DNA of 64,000 nt, taken from a bacterium (GTDB lineage: Bacteria; Planctomycetota; SZUA-567). Of this stretch, positions 57,603-64,000 are shown one piece after another. Under the pieces are notes generated by a model that worked only from the letters and a program-made list of their open reading frames with translations, had not been told where the DNA came from and searched no databases. The position numbers were made by a program, and so were the translations under genes. How positions within the stretch are numbered: the first letter of the stretch is position 1; every line of letters starts with the position of its first letter. The stretch is taken from the NCBI GenBank assembly GCA_003245715.1, contig QKCJ01000024.1:124001-188000 (forward strand), written 5' to 3'.

Positions 57603-60600
57603 TTAATCCTTGTAGGTAAGCATTTCTGCGGCTGCGGCAGTAACCGCATTACAGAACTTGCGGAAATCCTGATACTCGGAAACTGTCACCCGGTCTTTAA
57701 GAATTGTAAACTCATAAACGATTTTGACAACCCGGTCGAGACTGCTGGCTTTCAGACGGAAGCTGGCAGCAGCAACAGAAAGATCTTTATCCTGCGGCAA
57801 GGTTATCAGCGTCGCCCCTTCAGGCAGAGTTAGCGAAACCTCCATCCGTTCAATGCTGGGTGCGCCGAGCATCAGGTCATACTTCCTCTCGGCAAGCATG
57901 GCCAGGCCGCTGATATCAAGCGGGAAGTAAAGCGGCATCAGTTTGAACTGCCCGAAAACATTATTGGCAATCGTCGGAGATTTTATTTTCAGCTCAAAGC
58001 CGCAACTGTCATCACCATCACACTCAACCTTGCCGAAAGTTATAAGATTCCCTCCGGCATAACGCTTGCCCGAATAATTCTTCAGCATATACTCAAACGC
58101 CTTGGGACGCTCAAAGGCACGGAAAAGCGCCATCGCCGCTTCACCACGGTTACGCTGCTGATATGAGACAGTACCACTACCGCCCCTGGCAAGCTGAATA
58201 TCAATCTTGCTGCTCTTGAGATTCATATCAGGCTTTGACGGGTCAATCAGCAAGACCTCACCATTGTCACTGCCAAAGACCAGTGCCTCGGTGCCACGGT
58301 CCATTGACGGTATCATGCCGAATGAAAAATAATCAGTAGTGCCATCAAGCCAGTAACTCTTATCGCCTTCTTTTTCTGCCGGGGCGTAAGCAATTGCATG
58401 GTTATAGATAAGCGGACTGGGAAGATCAAGTTTATAGATTCCCGCCTCACGGGCGCGCACCAGCGCCGGATAGGCTTTCACCCCAGCTTCACGCAGAAGC
58501 GCCACAAAGAGCGCCGCCGTATCCTTGCAGTCACCGTAACGCGAGTTGAAGGTACGCTTGACCTTGTGCGGAGTGTAACCAAAGCGACCATAGGAGATAG
58601 AGACATAACGGATGTCACCGATAATAAAATCATAAACGGCCTTGATCTTTTCCTCACGCGTGGCCTTGCCTTTTATCAACTCCGCGACCTTGTCTTTCAT
58701 CTGGCTGCTTAAAACCATCTGCGGCTCAAACAATCGCCACGCCCATTCACCAAGCTCCTTCCAGCCTGAGAACGAACTCAGAGACAAATAAGGTTTTATC
58801 TCAGAGAAAGGCGGCATTGACGTCTCAGACTTGATGCCCGGAATATCAGATTCGCTCCAGCTTAAACGTTTATAACTGTCTTTATCCGAAACCTCCGGCT
58901 CATACCCGCAACCGGGAGTCACCGCATAACGCACCAGCAAAGACTCGGGAAATTCCGCCGCGTAGCGGAAGTTTAGTGTTGGCTGGGGCGCGCCGAAAAA
59001 GAACATGTCATAAAAATTATTGCCATACAGTGGCTCGCCGATATCCTCAACCGTCCAGGCGACATCAACAATTGAACCTACCTTGACCTGCGAAAGCTTT
59101 ATCGTCTTGACCATCCCCCCGGAGCCGTAAACCGAGGACGCGCTATTATTTGAGCCGTACTCATACTCATCAATCTCGGCTGCCTCGATAACACTCCCGT
59201 CAGGCTGGATAACCCGCGCATGCACCACCTCCGCCTTCTGGCTGGAAGCGGAAAAATAAATTTCATGCTTTGACGCACCGGATATTGCCTTTTCACGCAG
59301 TACCTTGCTGACAGCCCGGTACATCCTTCTGGCTGAGCCGTTAGGCAGAACATAAACATAGCCCTGATCAAGAAGGAATATCTGGTCAAACTCAGGGTAG
59401 TCGGCTGTAGTTTTATCCCTGCCCTTAAGTGTGCTTAAGGAGACCATTTCCTTACTGTAGAAAGATTTTATTTTCGGTTTTAACTGTTTAACGTAGGCCT
59501 GCAACTCAGGATTGTCACTGACAGTTTCAAGTGAGCGGTGGAAGAAATCCAGCGCCAGTTTTTTATCCCCGGCCTGAAGATGATAACGCCCGATCTTCTC
59601 AAGGAGCTGGGCTGACTGCGGCATCCACCTCATGGCATTGGTCAGTATCTGCGCAGCCTGTTGGAAATCACTCATCGCCGCAGCGCATTCAGCCGCCACA
59701 ATCCAGGTATACTTCCAGTAGCAATTCTCCCCTACCAGCCGCAGGTAAATATCCAGCGCCTCACGGAATTTATTATCCTTATAAAGCCGCTCAGCGTACT
59801 CGCTATGCACACGAGCGCCGTGGGTTTTGAGCATACTTTTAAGGTAAGACAAAGTTTCCTCACTGCCAGACATCATCTGCGAGATATCAACAACAAGAGA
59901 ATCACTGCCCGGATAAAGGGCAAGGCATTTCTGATACTCAGCCCGCGCCTGTTCATACCATTCAAGCTTGCGGTAATACTCAGCCAAAATCTTGTGCGCG
60001 GTATAACTGTCGCGGATTTTCAATATTTCATTAGCCTTATCCTTTGCCTGCTCGGAAAAACCCGAAGAGTAAAGATTGGATAAAAGCGTGTCCTGATAGG
60101 AATATTCAAGCGGAGCAAGTTTGAACGCTTTCTCAAGAAGCCTGCGCTCTTTATTCTCATCAGACTGGGACTGGGCAAGCGAACTCAAAAATAATGAACA
60201 ACCGGGATAAGCCTCGACTAGTTTTTCATCATAGGAAAGCGTGCGTGAGTACTCATCATCATCAACGCCATACTCTGAATTAAGATAAGACATGTTAAGC
60301 AGCGCCAGTGGGTGCCGAGGATTTTTCTCCAACAGCTTCAGATACTCTTTGCGCGCGCCCCATATAATACCAGAATCACCAAACGAGCCATCAACGTTCT
60401 CTGCCAGATTGCCCTCAATAGACTTGATTTCACGTTGCGCATAATCTTTCAGCGCTGACTTCATCCCGGGGTATTCAATAAGCCCGGCATTATTTTCAGA
60501 TTCTTTTGCGGAGGATTTTCTATCAATATTTTCAACAGCAAGCGGTACAATCCTCATTGAAAAAGCCGCGTCAACATCATAATCACCGGCAATCTTTAGA

Positions 60601-61514
60601 ACAATCTGGTTGACGCCTTTATGCAACCTGATACCTATCAGCCGCTGCAGTGAGCCGTCCCCGTCAACATACTTTCCGTCGCGATAAACCTTAACGCCGT
60701 TAAGCCACAACTCGGAAGCACCGGACTGGTCAAGGTCAAGGGTCGCAGACATATCCTGTTTTGCCGTGACATAAGTGCAGACATACGCCATACTCTCGCT
60801 GCCCGGTGAAAGTACCTCCTCAAGGTCAACCCGGCCGTCATAGGGAGCCGTGTACTCAAACCAGCCGACATTACGCCCCCGCCCCTGATAACTCTTTTCA
60901 AGATCAGGCAGAGACAACTCAGACTCAAGCGGTAATTGTTTTTCAAAACCCTCACGGTTGCGGTTACTGAAAGGACCGGCAATCAGAAAGGAGGTGATAT
61001 AGGGCTGGCGGGCGAATATTTCGCGGCGCGTCTTGTAATCCCCGTTCATATAGCTCAGGCTCTGAAGCTCTACAGTAATAAGCGCTTTTTCCAGCCAGGA
61101 GATTTCAGGATTGGCCAGACGCCCCTGATATATTTTACCGATCTCGGCATACTCTTCTGGAGTCAGATCAGTATAAAAAGATGACATATCAGCCAGCGCC
61201 GGCTCTGCCCAGAGATCCCACTTGCCACTGCGCATCGCCGCCATCAGAACTTTGGCCGCGTCATGATCTTTTGCCTGCTGTGAATAAAGTTGCGCGTAGG
61301 AGGAAGAAGCGACGAAGCTCTCCGGATTTTCTTTGGCAGCTTCTGAGAAAAGTTTCTGCGCCTTTAAGGTATCGGAAGTTGCCGCATATACTTGCCAGCC
61401 TTCAACAACCTTCAGCGGCGAAACTCCTGCGAGTGAAAAATCCTCTGCTGCCTTAACCCCAACAACAGTAAAGATCCCGACAAAAAAAAGCAACATTAAC
61501 TTTAATTTCTGCAT
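57603..61514 (-). CDS. Large exported DUF3857/transglutaminase protein with TPR repeats
   Basis: 1303 residues. A signal peptide (about 1-22, KLMLLFFVGIFTVVGVKA) leads to two TPR regions (about 30-150 and 390-680; EQARAEYQKCLALYPGSDSL, AQILTNAMRWMPQSAQLLEK) with a beta domain between them. DUF3857 (about 720-880; YVLPNGSARRMYRA) precedes a transglutaminase-like core (about 940-1080) whose Cys-His-Asp triad is visible as YGDCKDTAAL, YNHAIAY and WLDGTTDY. A final beta-rich domain (about 1090-1290) follows. Such proteins are common in Bacteroidetes and PVC bacteria and act in the periplasm, perhaps as proteases or cross-linkers. Translation coupled to ispE. Confidence 0.85.
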   Translation of the reverse strand: MQKLKLMLLFFVGIFTVVGVKAAEDFSLAGVSPLKVVEGWQVYAATSDTLKAQKLFSEAAKENPESFVASSSYAQLYSQQAKDHDAAKVLMAAMRSGKWDLWAEPALADMSSFYTDLTPEEYAEIGKIYQGRLANPEISWLEKALITVELQSLSYMNGDYKTRREIFARQPYITSFLIAGPFSNRNREGFEKQLPLESELSLPDLEKSYQGRGRNVGWFEYTAPYDGRVDLEEVLSPGSESMAYVCTYVTAKQDMSATLDLDQSGASELWLNGVKVYRDGKYVDGDGSLQRLIGIRLHKGVNQIVLKIAGDYDVDAAFSMRIVPLAVENIDRKSSAKESENNAGLIEYPGMKSALKDYAQREIKSIEGNLAENVDGSFGDSGIIWGARKEYLKLLEKNPRHPLALLNMSYLNSEYGVDDDEYSRTLSYDEKLVEAYPGCSLFLSSLAQSQSDENKERRLLEKAFKLAPLEYSYQDTLLSNLYSSGFSEQAKDKANEILKIRDSYTAHKILAEYYRKLEWYEQARAEYQKCLALYPGSDSLVVDISQMMSGSEETLSYLKSMLKTHGARVHSEYAERLYKDNKFREALDIYLRLVGENCYWKYTWIVAAECAAAMSDFQQAAQILTNAMRWMPQSAQLLEKIGRYHLQAGDKKLALDFFHRSLETVSDNPELQAYVKQLKPKIKSFYSKEMVSLSTLKGRDKTTADYPEFDQIFLLDQGYVYVLPNGSARRMYRAVSKVLREKAISGASKHEIYFSASSQKAEVVHARVIQPDGSVIEAAEIDEYEYGSNNSASSVYGSGGMVKTIKLSQVKVGSIVDVAWTVEDIGEPLYGNNFYDMFFFGAPQPTLNFRYAAEFPESLLVRYAVTPGCGYEPEVSDKDSYKRLSWSESDIPGIKSETSMPPFSEIKPYLSLSSFSGWKELGEWAWRLFEPQMVLSSQMKDKVAELIKGKATREEKIKAVYDFIIGDIRYVSISYGRFGYTPHKVKRTFNSRYGDCKDTAALFVALLREAGVKAYPALVRAREAGIYKLDLPSPLIYNHAIAYAPAEKEGDKSYWLDGTTDYFSFGMIPSMDRGTEALVFGSDNGEVLLIDPSKPDMNLKSSKIDIQLARGGSGTVSYQQRNRGEAAMALFRAFERPKAFEYMLKNYSGKRYAGGNLITFGKVECDGDDSCGFELKIKSPTIANNVFGQFKLMPLYFPLDISGLAMLAERKYDLMLGAPSIERMEVSLTLPEGATLITLPQDKDLSVAAASFRLKASSLDRVVKIVYEFTILKDRVTVSEYQDFRKFCNAVTAAAAEMLTYKD

Positions 61515-61632
61515 AAATCCCTTCCCGGATGATTCATCAAGCGCAACCTGACCACAGACTTTCCGCGCAACTGAAGCAGAAGAAAATTACAGTCAAGCCT
61601 GTGCAACGGCATTAATTCTGGTTTATGGAAAT

Positions 61633-63432
61633 TTATAACGCTCTGGCCTCAACGCTGGTATCCTGAAGATTAGAGAGCGTTGAATAGGTCGGACAGCTGA
61701 GCATCAGTTCTTCGTGACTGCCAACCCCGACAACAGCCCCTTCATGAATAACCACAATCCTGTCAGCATTGCGCACAGTCGAGAGACGGTGGGCGATAAC
61801 AATTGAAGTACGGTCCTTCATCAGGTTGTCAAGGGCTGACTGGACTTTGAATTCACTCTCGGAATCAAGCGCGGACGTCGCCTCATCAAGGAGCATTATC
61901 GGCGGGTTACGGAATATCGCCCGGGCAATGGTAACACGCTGACGCTGGCCACCGGAGAGATTTTCGCCGCGTTCACCAACTATAGTGTTATAGCCTTTTG
62001 GTAGCTCCATGATTTCGTCATGGATGTTGGCCGCTTGGGCGGCGGCGTGGATATCATTGATATCCGCACCCTCAATACCATAAGCGATGTTATCAGCAAT
62101 TGTCGTATTAAAGAGAAACGGGCTCTGGCCGACGTGGGCAATATTGGAGCGCAACGAGCTAAGGCTGTATTCGCGGATATCATGACCGTCAATTTTAATA
62201 CAACCGGAATCAACATCATAAAAACGCAGAATAAGGTTGGTGATCGTTGTCTTACCACTGCCCGAGGGGCCAACGAGGGCAATCATCTCGCCCTTATTGA
62301 TTTTGAGGTCGACCCTGTGCAGAACTTCATTATTCGCCTCATAGCCAAAGCAGACTTTATCAAGCTCAACCGGCCCTTCAAATTTCCGCAGCACCCGCCC
62401 TCCAAGCTGCTGGGTTGCGGTATTATCCATAATTTCAAAGACCCGTTCAGCACCGGGAAGAGCAACCTGCAGCTCGCTGTTACCGCGGCTGAGTTCCTTC
62501 ATCGGATCAAACATCAAAGCCAGCGCCGCCATAAAAGCAACCAGTTCATTGATCTTCATCGTGCCGTCAATAATCATATTACCGCCGACAAAAATCGCCG
62601 CTACCACACCAAGCTTGGAGAAAAAACTGATGATCGGCCTCTCGCGGCTCACCGCTCTTTCGCGCGTAATAACCTCGTTAAAATAACCCTCGTTACATTT
62701 GCGGAAAACTTTATATTCATAATCCTCGCAGGCAAAAGCCTTGACGACCATAATGCCGGAGAGAAACCGCACCATCGCATCGGTAACATTGGCAAGCTCG
62801 GTCTGGGCGCTGCGTGAAGCGTTGCGGATTGTCTTTGAAAGGTAGGAGAAAAGCAGGGTCGCTATCGGCGCACCGATAAGGCCGTAAAGAGCAAGTTTCC
62901 AGTTCGTCCAGAACATCGCACCAAGCAGGGCGGCCAGCTGAATAGGACGAGTAATAAAGATACACAGCAGCAAAACCGTTCTGGTAAGCAGAAACAGGTC
63001 ATTGGTCAGACGGCTTAAAAGCTCACCAAGACGCTGTTTCTTGAAGAAGGAATACTCAAGCGAGAGCATGTGTTTGGCAAGTCTGCTCTGGGTATCAACC
63101 ACCACGCGGTAACCAAGCCACTCTCCCATAAAACGGCGGTAGTAAATCCCCAGGCTCAGTAACACCATACAGACCATCAGCAGGACACAACAGATGTAGA
63201 AACATTCTTTTTGCGTGTAATCAGCCGTGTTGAAGGTTGTATTTACCCAATTGGGGAAAATATCCTTACCCGTTGCGGCTTCAGACTTCAAAACACTTTC
63301 AAGAATAACATTGGCAACCTGCACAAACCCGACGTTGACCGCCGCATACAACAAACCAACCACAACCAGCAGAAAGACCTTGAACTTATAAGGCTTGAGC
63401 AGAGCAAGCATACGCAATATGCGTTTAAACAT
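61633..63432 (-). CDS. msbA: ABC exporter of the MsbA/lipid A flippase family
   Basis: 599 residues from ATG 63432; an in-frame start at 63471 has no ribosome site. Six membrane segments (about 1-310) carry the exporter fold, including FKVFLLVVVGLLYAAVNVGF and LVAFMAALALMFDP. The ATPase (about 350-595) is complete: GPSGSGKTTITN (Walker A), VGQSPFLF (Q-loop), LSGGQRQRVTIARA (signature), IMLLDEATSALD (Walker B) and AHRLSTVRNA (H-loop). Half-size transporter that would dimerise. Substrate likely lipid A core or another lipid; the multidrug alternative cannot be ruled out. Confidence 0.88.
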   Translation of the reverse strand: MFKRILRMLALLKPYKFKVFLLVVVGLLYAAVNVGFVQVANVILESVLKSEAATGKDIFPNWVNTTFNTADYTQKECFYICCVLLMVCMVLLSLGIYYRRFMGEWLGYRVVVDTQSRLAKHMLSLEYSFFKKQRLGELLSRLTNDLFLLTRTVLLLCIFITRPIQLAALLGAMFWTNWKLALYGLIGAPIATLLFSYLSKTIRNASRSAQTELANVTDAMVRFLSGIMVVKAFACEDYEYKVFRKCNEGYFNEVITRERAVSRERPIISFFSKLGVVAAIFVGGNMIIDGTMKINELVAFMAALALMFDPMKELSRGNSELQVALPGAERVFEIMDNTATQQLGGRVLRKFEGPVELDKVCFGYEANNEVLHRVDLKINKGEMIALVGPSGSGKTTITNLILRFYDVDSGCIKIDGHDIREYSLSSLRSNIAHVGQSPFLFNTTIADNIAYGIEGADINDIHAAAQAANIHDEIMELPKGYNTIVGERGENLSGGQRQRVTIARAIFRNPPIMLLDEATSALDSESEFKVQSALDNLMKDRTSIVIAHRLSTVRNADRIVVIHEGAVVGVGSHEELMLSCPTYSTLSNLQDTSVEARAL

Positions 63433-63587
63433 TATTTTCAATCCCGTAACAATCCCATAAGGGACTACCATAAATTATGGTTGATATTATAGTGATACCG
63501 CCGGATTTTTCAAAACAAAAGCCACCGGCAACGTTTAAATATAAGAACCTGCAATAAGTAAATAAACCGCTCGATTGTCAATCCAGC

Positions 63588-63920
63588 CTAGAGATGCCTG
63601 TCAACCAGCTCCGCTGCAAGCTCAACGCACTTATCGCAGGGATAGCCGCTCCCGCTCTTGATATCACGGCAACGCCGCGCCCCGGCAACCTGCTCAAACT
63701 CCGCACAGATCCGGCTTTTGTCATCCTCACTCCCAGCCAGAACCACCGCCGCATAAAGCGCCCCGCACATACCATCAACAGCCCTCCCACCGCCATCAGC
63801 CTTTGCCTGCAGTATCTGCTCGTCACTGACTCCATGTCTGTCTTTATAAGCCTTCAGTACGCTCTGCGCACAATTAAGCCGTTCTTCCCTGAATGCCTTC
63901 AACGCTCGTGTAACCGGCAT
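63588..63920 (-). CDS. C_GCAxxG_C_C family redox protein
   Basis: 110 residues. The family pattern is complete: LNCAQSVL near residue 17, GGGRAVDGMCGALYAA (the GMCGA core), ARRCRDIKSGSGYPCDKCVE near the C-terminus. The conserved cysteines are thought to bind metal or take part in redox chemistry, and many members come from anaerobes with multihaem or selenium-linked genes. AAGGAG precedes the ATG. It is the last gene before the window edge. Confidence 0.88.
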   Translation of the reverse strand: MPVTRALKAFREERLNCAQSVLKAYKDRHGVSDEQILQAKADGGGRAVDGMCGALYAAVVLAGSEDDKSRICAEFEQVAGARRCRDIKSGSGYPCDKCVELAAELVDRHL

Positions 63921-64000
63921 GAATTACTCCTTGTATTTTATCCCGCACTACCTACGCAAACCGGGATCAACCTGACCACTTCGATAAAAAAACACAGCCA

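Noticed and set aside
62020-62817. 265-residue plus-strand open frame
   Set aside because: Antisense to the ATPase part of the MsbA gene, which has all nucleotide-binding motifs.
1-64000. tRNA, rRNA and CRISPR arrays
   Set aside because: The gaps between genes were read for cloverleaf-like sequence, rRNA and regularly spaced repeats; none was seen by eye, though a dedicated scan was not possible.

Overview
The window looks like a chromosomal piece from a bacterium of the PVC superphylum, probably Lentisphaerota or a near relative, living with little or no oxygen. The best single marker is the small protein at 49427-49837, which I recognise as the Planctomycetes/Verrucomicrobia-restricted Minf_1886-type family. 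The many Hanks-type kinases, the tandem MCE proteins, the DUF3857/transglutaminase giant and the MsbA-type exporter fit a Gram-negative PVC cell. An acyl-CoA dehydratase-type activase, a C_GCAxxG_C_C protein and a biotin synthase with altered auxiliary-cluster residues point to anaerobic metabolism. The phylum call is inference from gene content; there is no rRNA or tRNA in the window.

Layout. 1-3.2 kb (+): two MCE/MlaD lipid-transport proteins, the first cut by the window edge, and a lipoprotein Amidase_3. 3.2-4.7 kb (-): a STAS protein and a YhaM-type HD exonuclease. 4.9-14.6 kb (-): a seven-gene catabolic operon (PHP protein, SrlD-like and SorE-like polyol-phosphate dehydrogenases, DeoR regulator, complete E2/E3/fused-E1 2-oxoacid dehydrogenase), preceded by a consensus promoter TTGACA-N17-TATAAT and followed by a terminator. 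14.8-16.6 kb (-): cbiE coupled to an unknown gene. 16.6-17.25 kb: a gene-free stretch with a MITE-like inverted-repeat element. 17.25-23.1 kb (+): nifS, two PilZ proteins, nifU, apbE, a BadF-type activase and a [4Fe-4S] protein. 23.1-28.4 kb (-): a DUF2225 protein, a DUF4912-GH57 fusion and a GlgE-like GH13 enzyme.

28.7-31.2 kb (+): a membrane protein and a helical-repeat gene that has been split by an AT-rich insert carrying a PAS-GGDEF diguanylate cyclase. 31.3-34.2 kb (-): VWA protein and Ser/Thr kinase. 34.5-38.5 kb: a small Cys-rich protein, purine nucleoside phosphorylase, ilvN (-), bioB and aroQ. 38.5-39.6 kb (-): dipeptide epimerase. 39.9-46.0 kb (+): a receiver-EAL phosphodiesterase followed by a 1629-residue hybrid histidine kinase whose first PAS domain has the LOV photoreceptor signature. 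46.2-54.2 kb (-): HEAT-repeat protein, kinase, dual-specificity phosphatase, Minf_1886 protein, PSP1 protein with a Cys-rich N-terminus, holB, tmk and an AI-2E transporter. 54.2-55.05 kb: gene-free, with a promoter and a strong UUCG hairpin terminator. 55.05-56.8 kb (+): a Tat-exported PGRP-type amidase and an acetolactate decarboxylase with a signal peptide. 56.7-63.9 kb (-): ispE, DUF3857/transglutaminase protein, MsbA and a C_GCAxxG_C_C protein.

A theme is c-di-GMP: two PilZ receivers inside a Fe-S operon, a horizontally acquired cyclase, and a candidate blue-light-controlled phosphodiesterase. A second theme is Ser/Thr phosphorylation, with two Hanks kinases, one directly beside a CX5R phosphatase. 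The strongest leads for new biology are the LOV-kinase/EAL pair, the polyol-phosphate plus 2-oxoacid dehydrogenase operon, and the variant biotin synthase.
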